DNA from: Gammaproteobacteria bacterium | GTDB taxonomy: Bacteria > Pseudomonadota > Gammaproteobacteria > Pseudomonadales > UBA5518 | Length of the DNA stretch: 64,000 bases | NCBI GenBank assembly: GCA_016705365.1 | Contig: JADIYI010000008.1 | Location: forward strand, 1,426,001-1,490,000 | Direction of reading: 5' to 3' | Part shown: piece after piece, positions 17,805 through 25,863 of the stretch | Layout of the letters: the number at the start of each line of letters is the position of its first letter | Position numbering within the stretch: position 1 is the stretch's first letter | Program-made: the position numbers and the translations under genes | The notes under the pieces: model-generated | Database searches by the model: none | What the model was told of the DNA's origin: nothing | What the model saw: only the letters and a program-made list of their open reading frames with translations

Positions 17805-18389
17805 ATGAAAAAGCGCATCATCGTTGGTATCAGCGGAGCGTCCGGGGTCATTTATGGCATCAGGGCATTGCAGCAGCTGCAGCATATGGCGGACATCGAG
17901 ACGCATCTGATTCTGTCGGAGACCGCGAAAACCAATATCGCGCTCGAGACCGGATTTTCGGTCGACGAGGTGCGGGCGCTGGCCGATGTGGTGCACCGGG
18001 AAAGCAATATGGCGGCCTCGATCGCCAGTGGTTCGTATCTCTGCGATGCGATGGTGATCATGCCCTGCAGCATCAAGACATTGTCCGCAGTGGCGAACTC
18101 CCATGCCGATACGCTGATGGTCAGGGCCGCGGACGTGATGCTCAAAGAGCGACGTCGGCTGGTGCTGGTAGTGCGCGAGACGCCGCTGCACAAGGGGCAT
18201 CTGGAACTGCTGCTCAAGGCCGCGGATTATGGCGCGATCATCCTGCCACCGATGCCGGCTTTCTATCACGCACCGCAAAGCATCGACGACATCATCGACC
18301 AGACCGTTGGCAAGGTTTTCGACCAGTTGGGCATCGAGCACCGTTTGTTTCGCCGCTGGGGCGAGGGCAGGAGCGGAGCTCCCGGGTAG
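17805..18389 (+). CDS. ubiX: UbiX-family flavin prenyltransferase
   Basis: 194 residues; start at MKKRIIVGISGASGVIYGIR, preceded by AAGGGA. UbiX proteins attach a dimethylallyl group to FMN to make the prenyl-FMN cofactor of UbiD decarboxylases. Visible signatures: GISGASGVIYG near residue 8 (flavin phosphate loop), ASGSYLCDAMVIMPCSIKTL near 85, ERRRLVLVVRETPLHKGHLE near 125 and LPPMPAFYHAPQSIDDIIDQ near 155. The length equals that of the family. No ubiD lies in the window, so it either serves ubiquinone synthesis or an unlinked UbiD-type decarboxylase. The symbol is by family; a Pad1-like or substrate-specific paralogue cannot be excluded. Confidence 0.85.
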   Translation: MKKRIIVGISGASGVIYGIRALQQLQHMADIETHLILSETAKTNIALETGFSVDEVRALADVVHRESNMAASIASGSYLCDAMVIMPCSIKTLSAVANSHADTLMVRAADVMLKERRRLVLVVRETPLHKGHLELLLKAADYGAIILPPMPAFYHAPQSIDDIIDQTVGKVFDQLGIEHRLFRRWGEGRSGAPG

Positions 18390-18422
18390 TGAATGATTTC
18401 GATGTGCTGTGCCGTCGCGCGC

Positions 18423-18875
18423 TCACGCGGATATTTCGAGCACGACCACCGGGATCTCGCGCGTGGTGCTGGCCTGGTACGTCGCATAGACGGGTACCCG
18501 TTGCACCAGTTCCTTCCATAATGCGGTCCGCTCGCTGCCCTGGGCGATGCGCGCCTGCGCCAAGACGCGTTTGCGATTGATATACACGCTGACCAGCGGT
18601 TCGGCGCGCAGGTTGCCGACCCACGCGGGATCGGTCGGCTGGCCGCCCTTGCTGCCCACGATCAGCAGTTTGCCGTCGATCCGGAACCAGGGCAGCGCGG
18701 CGGCGCGCTTGCGGCCGCTCAGGCGACCGCGCGTCTCGAGCAGCAGCGCCGGTTGCGCGGCGAACCCGGCCTGGCGCGCGAATACCCGGTTCAGCAACGA
18801 GTGCCCGGTCCAGCGTACCAGCGCGCGATCGAATGACAGTCCGGCCGGAGACATCAGCAGATTCAGCAACGCCAT
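18423..18875 (-). CDS. Deazaflavin-type nitroreductase family protein (DUF385)
   Basis: 150 residues if started at MALLNLLMSPAGLSFDRALV (AGGG nine bases upstream); an upstream ATG at 18932 would add 19 residues without a clear ribosome site. The core LLETRGRLSGRKRAAALPWF and LIVGSKGGQPTDPAWVGNLR is the signature of the nitroreductase/quinone-reductase family (Ddn-like split beta-barrel), whose mycobacterial members use F420. In proteobacteria the cofactor is unproven and could be flavin or none. The gene is convergent with ubiX and divergent from murI. Confidence 0.75.
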   Translation of the reverse strand: MALLNLLMSPAGLSFDRALVRWTGHSLLNRVFARQAGFAAQPALLLETRGRLSGRKRAAALPWFRIDGKLLIVGSKGGQPTDPAWVGNLRAEPLVSVYINRKRVLAQARIAQGSERTALWKELVQRVPVYATYQASTTREIPVVVLEISA

Positions 18876-19015
18876 CCGTGTCAACCCTGTGGTGCGTGAG
18901 CGGGAGTCGGGGACCGTAGCATCGCGCGGCACATGGCGGCAAGCGTTTGCTCCCGGTGCCGGGCTTTCATTACCATAGCGCCCGGTTCAATCCTGCCAGG
19001 GGCACCGCACGCAAT

Positions 19016-19831
19016 ATGCCTGATTTCCGCCCGGTGGGTGTATTCGATTCCGGCGTGGGCGGACTCTCCATCGTGCGCGAGATGCGCCGACTGATGCCCA
19101 TGCTCGATATCGTTTATGTATCCGATGCGCGCTTCCTTCCCTACGGCGACAAGTCCGAAGCCTTTATCCGGGCGCGTGCGTTCGCGATCAGCGAGTTCCT
19201 GCTCGCCCAGGGTGCGCGCGCCCTGGTCGTGGCCTGCAACACCGCGACCGCCGCCGCCGCGCTCGATCTGCGGGCAAGATTCCGCTTGCCGATCGTCGGG
19301 ATCGAGCCCGCGGTCAAGCCGGCCTCGGCCGCAACCGGCAGCGGTATCGTCGCGATACTCGCCACCGCGAGCACCCTGCAGAGTCACAAGTACGCACAGT
19401 TGCTCGAGCGCTTCGGTGGATTTGTGCGCGTGATCAGCCAGCCCTGCAGTGGCCTGGTGGAATGCGTCGAAGCAGGCGAGCTGGATGGGCCGCGCACCCG
19501 CGCGCTGTTGCGCGGCTACGTCGAGCCTCTGCTGCAGGCGGGCGCGGATACACTGGTACTCGGTTGCACGCATTATCCGTTCCTGATCGAAGCGCTGCGT
19601 GCGCTCGTGGGCAATGCGGTGCACATCGTCGATCCCGGTGCAGCGGTGGCACGGCGCATCGCGCACCTGCTCCGTGACGACCACGAGGGCGCGGGCAGCC
19701 TGCGCTGCCATACCAGCGGCGATCATGTGGCGCAGCAGCGCGTGATGACGCGCCTGCTTGGCGAGCCGGTGGCGGTGGCGCCGTTGCCGGAATCATTCTG
19801 CATGGTGAAAGTGGCATTGCCCGACAGCTGA
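19016..19831 (+). CDS. murI: Glutamate racemase
   Basis: 271 residues starting MPDFRPVGVFDSGVGGLSIV. It interconverts L- and D-glutamate for peptidoglycan. The two catalytic cysteines lie in VVACNTATAAAA (about residue 74) and LVLGCTHYPFLIEAL (about 185), with the conserved FDSGVGG and YVSDARFLPYGDKS motifs. An upstream in-frame ATG at 18947 has no family support. The only nearby purine-rich site is distant, so initiation may be weak. Followed 25 bases later by a GNAT gene in the same direction. Confidence 0.93.
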   Translation: MPDFRPVGVFDSGVGGLSIVREMRRLMPMLDIVYVSDARFLPYGDKSEAFIRARAFAISEFLLAQGARALVVACNTATAAAALDLRARFRLPIVGIEPAVKPASAATGSGIVAILATASTLQSHKYAQLLERFGGFVRVISQPCSGLVECVEAGELDGPRTRALLRGYVEPLLQAGADTLVLGCTHYPFLIEALRALVGNAVHIVDPGAAVARRIAHLLRDDHEGAGSLRCHTSGDHVAQQRVMTRLLGEPVAVAPLPESFCMVKVALPDS

Positions 19832-19856
19832 TGCAGACGTTCACGGAGAGCGAGCG

Positions 19857-20342
19857 ATGAGCGTGACGACCTATTCCCTCGAGATGCACCGTCCCGCGCA
19901 ATTGCGGCGTGCCGCGCGCAACAGCGCGCTCGAACTGCGCGAGTGCGTGGTCGCGCAATACGAGGTGAACCGCTTCCTGTACGCTTTTGTCGGCGGACCG
20001 TGGTCGTGGACCGACAAGCTGTCCTGGAGCGACGAGCAATGGCGCGCCTGGGCCGAGAATCCCGATCTGCGCACCTGGATTGCCTATGGCAACGGATCCC
20101 CGGCGGGCTATTTCGAACTGCACCGCCAGCCTGGCGATACGGTGGAAATCGCTTATTTCGGACTGGCGCCGCGTTTCATAGGGTGCGGTTTCGGCGGCGA
20201 CCTGCTGAGCCGCGCGCTCGAATGTGCCTGGGCCTGGGGCGCGCGACGCGTATGGGTGCACACCTGCAGCCTCGACCATCCCTCGGCGCTGGCCAATTAC
20301 CGGGCGCGTGGCCTGGTGGTGTACCGCGAGGAAACGCAATGA
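19857..20342 (+). CDS. GNAT family N-acetyltransferase
   Basis: 161 residues with a GGAGAGCGAGCG ribosome region directly before the start. The acetyl-CoA fold is visible in the C-terminal half: strand VEIAYFGLAPRFIGCGFGGD, a pyrophosphate-loop variant (R-x-x-G-x-G-F/G), and the later VWVHTCSLDHPSALANYRAR, typical of GNAT motif B. The N-terminal half, with FLYAFVGGPWSWTDKLSWSD, resembles the small acetyltransferases annotated in marine gammaproteobacteria. Acceptor unknown. In line with murI and the CitE-like gene. Confidence 0.82.
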   Translation: MSVTTYSLEMHRPAQLRRAARNSALELRECVVAQYEVNRFLYAFVGGPWSWTDKLSWSDEQWRAWAENPDLRTWIAYGNGSPAGYFELHRQPGDTVEIAYFGLAPRFIGCGFGGDLLSRALECAWAWGARRVWVHTCSLDHPSALANYRARGLVVYREETQ

Positions 20343-20394
20343 GTCACAAATCGCGCATCGCTTCGACGCACGAGTTCCAGCACAGGACCCGACC

Positions 20395-21264
20395 ATGACG
20401 ATTCGACCCCGCCGCTCCGCGCTCTACATGCCGGGCTCCAACGCGCGCGCCCTCGACAAGGCGCGCACGCTGGCAGCCGATACGCTGATCCTGGACCTCG
20501 AGGATGCGGTCGATCCCGGGCGCAAGCGCGAAGCGCGCGAACAGGTCCTGGCGGCGATCGCGGCCGGCGGTTACGGCGCGCGCGAACTGCTGGTGCGCGC
20601 CAATGCGCTCGACACGCCCTGGGGTGTCGATGATCTGCGTGCGCTCGCCGTCTCCGGCGCCGACGGCGTGGTGCTGTCGAAGGTGTCCTCGGCCGCGGAG
20701 GTGCGGGAGGCCGCGCGCCTGCTCGAACAGGCAGGTGCGCCGCAGAGCCTGGCGTTGTGGATCATGGCCGAGACCGCCCGCTGCATTCTCGATATCGACG
20801 CGATCGCGGGTGCGCATCCGCGTCTGCGCGCGATCCTGATGGGCACCGCCGATCTCGCGCGCGAAACCCGCGTGCGTCATACCCACGACCGGATCGGATT
20901 CATCGCAACGCTGAATCTCTGCGTGCTGGCGGCACGAGCGCATGGACTCGATATCATCGATGGCGTGCATCTGGATCTCGAGGATGATGCGGGTCTTGCC
21001 CACGCCTGCGAGCAGGGGCGTGACATGGGCTTCGATGGCAAGAGCCTGATCCACCCGCGTCAACTCGCGGCGGCGAACCGGGCCTTCACGCCCACCGCGG
21101 CGGCACTCGAAAAGGCGTGCGAGCTGATCGACGCCTGGCAGCAGGCGCGTGCGCGCGGCAGCGCGGTGGTGGTGGTGAACGGACGCCTGGTGGAAAAGCT
21201 GCACGTCGCCGAAGCCGAGCGCGAGATCGAGCTGGCGACGGCAATTGCCGCGATGGGTTGGTGA
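20395..21264 (+). CDS. CitE-like (HpcH/HpaI) lyase/aldolase family protein
   Basis: 289 residues from ATG 20395 (AGGA site). N-terminus RRSALYMPGSNARALDKART and LILDLEDAVDPGRKREAREQ are the CitE/malyl-CoA lyase signature; Glu and Asp metal ligands are expected in LDLEDAV and in DGVHLDLEDDAGL near residue 195. Such stand-alone CitE-like enzymes cleave or form beta-hydroxyacyl-CoA thioesters, or hydrolyse malyl-, citramalyl- or related CoA esters. The partner CitD/CitF subunits are absent. Followed by a short gap and the convergent USP gene. Confidence 0.85.
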   Translation: MTIRPRRSALYMPGSNARALDKARTLAADTLILDLEDAVDPGRKREAREQVLAAIAAGGYGARELLVRANALDTPWGVDDLRALAVSGADGVVLSKVSSAAEVREAARLLEQAGAPQSLALWIMAETARCILDIDAIAGAHPRLRAILMGTADLARETRVRHTHDRIGFIATLNLCVLAARAHGLDIIDGVHLDLEDDAGLAHACEQGRDMGFDGKSLIHPRQLAAANRAFTPTAAALEKACELIDAWQQARARGSAVVVVNGRLVEKLHVAEAEREIELATAIAAMGW

Positions 21265-21297
21265 AAAACCCGTGGACGGGTCAGTGCCCGCGCGCCC

Positions 21298-21720
21298 TCA
21301 CCGCACCACGGTGACCGCGCAATGCGCATGACGGATCACTTTCTCGCTGACGCTGCCGAGCAGTATTTCGCGCGCCAGTGACTGGCCGCGGGTGCCCATC
21401 ACGATCAGGGTGGCACCGTGTTTTTTGGCCAGTGCCACGATTTCATCGGCCGGTTCGCCGATTCCCACCAGGGTTTCCGCATTCACCGACGAATCCATCA
21501 GGGCGCGTGCCTTGGCGAAGCTCGGGCCCGCGATGCGGCGTTCGATCTGGTCGATCTCGCTGCGTTCGAGAGAGTTGAGACCCAGGGCCTCGGAGCCCGG
21601 CACATGATGCACATGCAGCAGCGTCAGCGACGCGCCGAGTTGTGCCGCCAGCCGCGAGGCCCACTGTGCGGCCTTGGCCGACTGATCCGAGCCGTCCACC
21701 GGAACCAGAATCTTGTCCAC
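21298..21720 (-). CDS. Universal stress protein (UspA family)
   Basis: 140 residues, GTG start preceded by AGGGGAGA. A single USP domain: MDKILVPVDGSDQSAKAAQW and, near the C-terminus, the ATP-binding signature G-x2-G-x9-G-S within MGTRGQSLAREILLGS, so it is of the ATP-binding type. Its role is general stress protection. It lies downstream of and in line with the amino-acid permease gene (71 bases), so it may be cotranscribed with it. Confidence 0.9.
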   Translation of the reverse strand: MDKILVPVDGSDQSAKAAQWASRLAAQLGASLTLLHVHHVPGSEALGLNSLERSEIDQIERRIAGPSFAKARALMDSSVNAETLVGIGEPADEIVALAKKHGATLIVMGTRGQSLAREILLGSVSEKVIRHAHCAVTVVR

Positions 21721-21791
21721 TGTCGATCTCCCCTGGGTTTTGTTGCGGTGAGGATATTACATGCCGCTGCCCGTTGCGAACATGGGGCAGT

Positions 21792-23372
21792 TCAGGCAGG
21801 GGGGTCCTCGACGATCAAGGCGGGCGTGTCATGACGCAGCGTTTCGCCACGAAAGAACGCCGGTTGGGCCAGGCGCCAGGCGATCATCAGCACGGCGCCG
21901 AGGAGCAGGATGCCGACGCCGATCGCAAAAACGGTTCCGACACCGAATATCGCACCGCCACTGCCGTATCCGGGGTCGAAGGTCGTGACGCACAACTGCA
22001 CGAACATCGCGGCCAGCATGCCGCCGCCGAGGAGTGGCAACAAACCCTTGGTGATCAGCGGCCCGAGGCCGATCCGGTACTCGTGACGGAAATACCAGAC
22101 ACACGACAGCGCGGTCAGACCGTAGTAGAAGCAGATCATCATGCCAAGCGATTCCACGGTGTCGCTGAGCACGTTTTCGCTGAGCCAGGTCATCACCGCG
22201 TAGAACGCGGCGGTGAGCACGCCCGCTGCGATGGTCGCGTTACTCGGCACCTGGTGGCGTGGGTGGATGCGGGCGAATATTGCGGGCATTGCCCGGTAGA
22301 CGCTCATCGCGAGCATGGTGCGGGCGGCCGGGATGAAAGTGGTCTGCAGGCTCGAGGCGGCACTCGCGAGTACCGCGCCGTAGAGCAGCAGATCGAGCGG
22401 ATGACCCATGATTGGCGTGGCGAGCGCGGCGAACACGTTGTCATGGGTATCGGGGCTGCCCAGGCCGATGCCGGTGTCGCCGATGCCCGCGTACATCTGG
22501 GTCGCGATGGCTACCAGCACATAGGTGCCGGCCAGCGCCATGATCGAGAGCAGCGCGGCTGCCGCCGGGGTGTGCTCGCTGCCGCGGGTTTCCTCGTTGG
22601 CCGACAGGCACACATCCCAGCCCCAGTAGATGAAGATCGACAGCGACAGCCCCGATACCAGTGCCGCCACGGTCTTGACCGAAAAGGGATTCAGCCAGTT
22701 CCACTCGAAGGAGATGGCGGTCGGCACGGTGCCGCTGGCGATGCCGCGAAACGCCAGCAGGCAAAACACGGCAAGCGCGACCATCTGGACCGCGACCAGC
22801 ACATAGGTTACCCGCTTGGCGGTCATCATGCCGCGCCATGCGACCCAGGTCGCGAGCGCAACCATCGCCGAGGTGGTCAGTACATTGACGGGTTTGCGCG
22901 CGCCGAACGCGGCGATGTCGGGGTTGTCGAGCAGTTGCGCCAGGAACAGGTAGAAGAACGTCGCGGCCACGCCCGCGGTGTTCGACAGCACGATCACCGT
23001 GGCGATGATCAACCCCCAACCGCACATCCAGCCGGTGTAGGGTCCGAAGGCCTTGACGGTCCAGGTGAACGAGGTTCCCGCATCCGGGATGACCTTGTTC
23101 AGTGCGCGGTAGGCGAATGCGACCAGCAGCATCGGCACGAAGCCGGCCAGCAGCACCGCCGGCAGTTGCAGGCCCACTTCGCGCACCGTGGGGCCGAGTG
23201 CCACCGTGAGCGCATACACGGGCGCCACGCACGACACCGCCATCGCGACGCTGGCCGAGAGACCGATCGAATCGTGGGCAAGGCCCTTGTCGAGAAGATC
23301 GGGCTCGGCACGGTAGTGTGAATCGTGCGCGGTGATATGTGCTTGCGGAGCGACAGCGTCGTTACGATTCAC
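21792..23372 (-). CDS. APC-family amino acid/polyamine permease
   Basis: 526 residues with about 12 membrane segments, starting at a GTG (VNRNDAVAPQ) that follows GGAG by six bases; the longer frame to 23453 would overlap the upstream aminotransferase gene. Early motif GLSASVAMAVSCVAPVYALT and IPDAGTSFTWTVKAFGPYTG belong to the APC superfamily. An inner-membrane importer of an amino acid or polyamine is likely. It follows the class III aminotransferase gene by 37 bases in the same direction and lies in a putrescine-type cluster, so a PuuP-like role is a good guess; substrate not proven. Confidence 0.85.
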   Translation of the reverse strand: MNRNDAVAPQAHITAHDSHYRAEPDLLDKGLAHDSIGLSASVAMAVSCVAPVYALTVALGPTVREVGLQLPAVLLAGFVPMLLVAFAYRALNKVIPDAGTSFTWTVKAFGPYTGWMCGWGLIIATVIVLSNTAGVAATFFYLFLAQLLDNPDIAAFGARKPVNVLTTSAMVALATWVAWRGMMTAKRVTYVLVAVQMVALAVFCLLAFRGIASGTVPTAISFEWNWLNPFSVKTVAALVSGLSLSIFIYWGWDVCLSANEETRGSEHTPAAAALLSIMALAGTYVLVAIATQMYAGIGDTGIGLGSPDTHDNVFAALATPIMGHPLDLLLYGAVLASAASSLQTTFIPAARTMLAMSVYRAMPAIFARIHPRHQVPSNATIAAGVLTAAFYAVMTWLSENVLSDTVESLGMMICFYYGLTALSCVWYFRHEYRIGLGPLITKGLLPLLGGGMLAAMFVQLCVTTFDPGYGSGGAIFGVGTVFAIGVGILLLGAVLMIAWRLAQPAFFRGETLRHDTPALIVEDPPA

Positions 23373-23409
23373 ACGGTTCTCCGCGGCAAAGGACAGTGAG
23401 GACTGCGGT

Positions 23410-24780
23410 TCAGGCGACCCCGAGTTCGCGCGCCGCCTGATCCAGCGCCGCACGCGAGCGTTCGACCAACGTGTCGATCTCGGCGACGCTGCATATCAGT
23501 GGTGGAGCGATGATCATGGTGTCACCGGTGGCGCGCATCACCAGGCCATTATCGAGGCTGGCCTGGCGGCACAGCATGCCGGCACGGCCGGCGGGAGTGA
23601 ACCGCTCGCGGGTTTTCTTGTTCCTGACCAGTTCCAGGGCGCCAAACAGGCCCAGGGTGCGTGCCTCGCCGACCAGCGGGTGGTCGGCGAGCTCCGCCCA
23701 GCGCCTGGCCAGATGCGGACCGGTGGTGGTGGCGACGTGTCCGAGAATATTCTCTTCGCGCAGGATCCTGAGTGTGGCGAGGCCAGCCGCGCAGGCTGCC
23801 GGGTGCCCGGAATAGGTGAAGCCGTGGCCGAATTCACCGCCGCCGCTGTTCAGCACGTTCACGACTCGCTCGCCCACCATCACCCCGCCCAGCGCCTGGT
23901 AGCCGTTGGTCACGGCCTTGGCGAAGGTCATCAGGTCGGGCTCCATGCCGTAATATTCGTGACCAAACCACTGGCCGGTGCGTCCGAAACCGCAGATCAC
24001 CTCGTCGGAGATCAGCAGGATGCCGTACCTGGCGAGGATACGCCGGATTTCCGGCCAGTAGGTCTCGGGCGGAATGATCACGCCGCCGGCGCCCTGTACC
24101 GGCTCGGCGATGAATGCCGCGACATTGTCCGGGCCGAGTTCCTCGATCTTCTGTTCCAGCGCGCGCGCTGCGAGTACCCCGAACTCCTCGCGCGAATGAG
24201 CCCCGTCGTCACCGTACCAGTAGGGCTGCTGGACATGCGTCACATAAGGCAGCGGCTCGAACTGCTTGTGCATGAAAGCCATGCCCCCAAGACTGGCGCC
24301 GGCGATGGTGCTGCCGTGATAGCCGTTGATGCGGCTGATGATCATGCGCTTCTTTGGCTGGTTCTCGAGGTCCCAATAGCGGCGCACCATGCGCAGCACC
24401 GTGTCGTTGCCCTCGGAGCCGGAATTGGTAAAGAACACGTGATTCATGTGGCTGGGCGTGATATCCGCGAGCACCTTCGCCAGTTCGATGGACGGCGGGT
24501 GTGCGCACTGGAAAAAGTTGTTGTAGAACGGCAGCTCCTTCAGTTGCCGGGTGACCGCATCGACGATCTCGGTACGGCTGTAGCCGAGGTTGCAGCACCA
24601 CAAGCCCGACATCCCGTCGAGGTATTCGCGCCCGTCCGCGTCATAGATGTTGATATGCGCGGCGCGGGTGATCACGCGGGTGCCGCGTTCGTTCAACTCC
24701 TTGAAATCGGTGAACGGGTGCAGGTGGTGCGCACGGTCCATCTCCTGCCATTGCTGCTTCGTCGCCGTGGTGACGCTCAT
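23410..24780 (-). CDS. Class III aminotransferase, putrescine:pyruvate (SpuC)-like
   Basis: 456 residues, PLP-dependent fold type I. Seen: GMSGLWCCNLGYSRTEIVDA, substrate/PLP loop FFTNSGSEGNDTVLRMVRRY, ISRINGYHGSTIAGASLGGM, aspartate of ISDEVICGFGRTGQW, and the PLP lysine in MTFAKAVTNGYQALGG (about residue 288). This set matches the omega-aminotransferases SpuC and YgjG-like enzymes acting on putrescine, beta-alanine or GABA. With the adjacent amidotransferase and permease it fits polyamine catabolism. Divergent from the amidotransferase gene over a 150-base promoter region. Confidence 0.88.
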   Translation of the reverse strand: MSVTTATKQQWQEMDRAHHLHPFTDFKELNERGTRVITRAAHINIYDADGREYLDGMSGLWCCNLGYSRTEIVDAVTRQLKELPFYNNFFQCAHPPSIELAKVLADITPSHMNHVFFTNSGSEGNDTVLRMVRRYWDLENQPKKRMIISRINGYHGSTIAGASLGGMAFMHKQFEPLPYVTHVQQPYWYGDDGAHSREEFGVLAARALEQKIEELGPDNVAAFIAEPVQGAGGVIIPPETYWPEIRRILARYGILLISDEVICGFGRTGQWFGHEYYGMEPDLMTFAKAVTNGYQALGGVMVGERVVNVLNSGGGEFGHGFTYSGHPAACAAGLATLRILREENILGHVATTTGPHLARRWAELADHPLVGEARTLGLFGALELVRNKKTRERFTPAGRAGMLCRQASLDNGLVMRATGDTMIIAPPLICSVAEIDTLVERSRAALDQAARELGVA

Positions 24781-24891
24781 TTCCGCTTCCTCCTGAAATT
24801 GCCGTGAGACGCGGTATTAACCCGCTGGTGGTATGTCGGCGCACTTGCTCTGTTCATAGAATGGGAGTTCAGGGTCGGAAGTGTCAACGAT

Positions 24892-24911
24892 GCTACCCCG
24901 CTTGGGGTAGC
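24892..24911. promoter_or_regulatory. 8-bp perfect inverted repeat in the aminotransferase/amidotransferase intergenic region
   Basis: GCTACCCC (24892-24899), a four-base spacer, and GGGGTAGC (24904-24911). It sits 18 bases before the ATG of the amidotransferase gene and within the shared divergent region (24781-24929). Position and symmetry suggest an operator or 5' leader hairpin for the polyamine genes; no regulator of PuuR type is encoded nearby. Confidence 0.45.
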
Positions 24912-24929
24912 CGCAAAACGAGGTGTTCG

Positions 24930-25733
24930 ATGCGTGGGCTCGATGTTCCGCTGGTCGGTATCCCCTGCGATATCTTCGACAAGGGCCTGCACCCTTTTCA
25001 TGGCGTGGGCGAGAAATACATCAATGCGGTGGCACACGGTGCACGGGTGATGCCGTTGCTGATTCCCGGGCTTGGCGCCGGGCGCGATCTCGAGCCGATC
25101 ACGGATTTCGTCGATCCCGCGCAACTGCTGGGATCGCTCGACGGGCTGTTCCTGACCGGAAGCCCGTCCAACGTCGAGCCGCTGCACTATGCCGGGGCAG
25201 CCAGCGCACCCGGAACCTCCCACGATCCGCAGCGCGACCAGACCACGCTGCCGCTGATCCGGCTGGCGCTCGAAACGGGCTTGCCGTTGTTCTGTGTCTG
25301 TCGCGGGATACAGGAACTCAATGTGGCGCTCGGTGGCACCCTGCATCAGCGGGTACAGGAAATCGAGGGCATGCTGGATCATCGCGAGGACAAGCATGCC
25401 AGCCGCGAGCAGCAGTATGCCAGCGCCCACCCGGTGATCATCGAGCCGGACGGCGTGCTGGCGGGCCTGCTCGAAGAGCGCAGCTATCCGGTCAACTCCC
25501 TGCATGCGCAAGGCATAGACCGTCTTGGCGGCGGGCTGCGGGTCGAGGCACGGGCGCCGGACGGGCTGATCGAGGCGGTCAGCGTGCGCGACAGCCGCGC
25601 GTTTGCCGTGGGTGTGCAGTGGCATCCGGAGTGGCGCTTTGCCGAGAGCCCGCTGTCCATGGCTATTTTTGCCGCTTTTGGCGCTGCCGTGCGGTCGCAT
25701 CATCGGGCCAGAACTGCTAAAACTACTACCTGA
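24930..25733 (+). CDS. Gamma-glutamyl-gamma-aminobutyrate hydrolase family protein (PuuD/SpuA-like)
   Basis: 267 residues from ATG 24930 (GAGGT site). Class I glutamine-amidotransferase-type hydrolase. Catalytic Cys in LPLFCVCRGIQELNVALGGT (about residue 115), His in AVGVQWHPEW (about 233) with the following Glu. N-terminus DVPLVGIPCDIFD and GLFLTGSPSNVEPLHYAGA fit the peptidase C26 subgroup. The family releases GABA and glutamate from gamma-glutamyl-GABA in the glutamylated putrescine pathway. Neighbours: divergent SpuC-like aminotransferase, and downstream a TonB receptor and glutamine-synthetase-like gene. Confidence 0.87.
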   Translation: MRGLDVPLVGIPCDIFDKGLHPFHGVGEKYINAVAHGARVMPLLIPGLGAGRDLEPITDFVDPAQLLGSLDGLFLTGSPSNVEPLHYAGAASAPGTSHDPQRDQTTLPLIRLALETGLPLFCVCRGIQELNVALGGTLHQRVQEIEGMLDHREDKHASREQQYASAHPVIIEPDGVLAGLLEERSYPVNSLHAQGIDRLGGGLRVEARAPDGLIEAVSVRDSRAFAVGVQWHPEWRFAESPLSMAIFAAFGAAVRSHHRARTAKTTT

Positions 25734-25735
25734 TA

Positions 25736-25749
25736 GGGGTATATGCCCC
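25736..25749. promoter_or_regulatory. Small GGGG-CCCC dyad just after the amidotransferase stop
   Basis: GGGGTATATGCCCC, an inverted repeat with 4-base GC arms, three bases after the stop of the PuuD-like gene. It shares GGGGTA with the operator-like repeat at 24892-24911. It may be an operator for the downstream TonB receptor or a weak terminator. Confidence 0.25.
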
Positions 25750-25814
25750 GGGTACAGGAGATCGGAGAATCTTCAGAAGGGTGTGGCTGCCTGCGAAGCG
25801 CTGAATTGCAGCGA

Positions 25815-25838
25815 TGCAGGCGTGCAGCCTGCAGTTTT
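25815..25838 (+). terminator. Hairpin with trailing T-run before the TonB receptor
   Basis: TGCAGGC (25815-25821), five-base loop, GCCTGCA (25827-25833), then GTTTT. A 7-bp perfect stem followed by a short T-run 26 bases before the TonB receptor start. It can be read as a terminator of the PuuD-like gene or as an attenuator in the receptor's leader. Confidence 0.4.
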
Positions 25839-25863
25839 GATACAAATACAAAAGGGGAAAAAC

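Noticed and set aside
23332..24807. Long plus-strand frame opposite the aminotransferase gene
   Set aside because: Shadow of the minus-strand class III aminotransferase, which has all PLP motifs.
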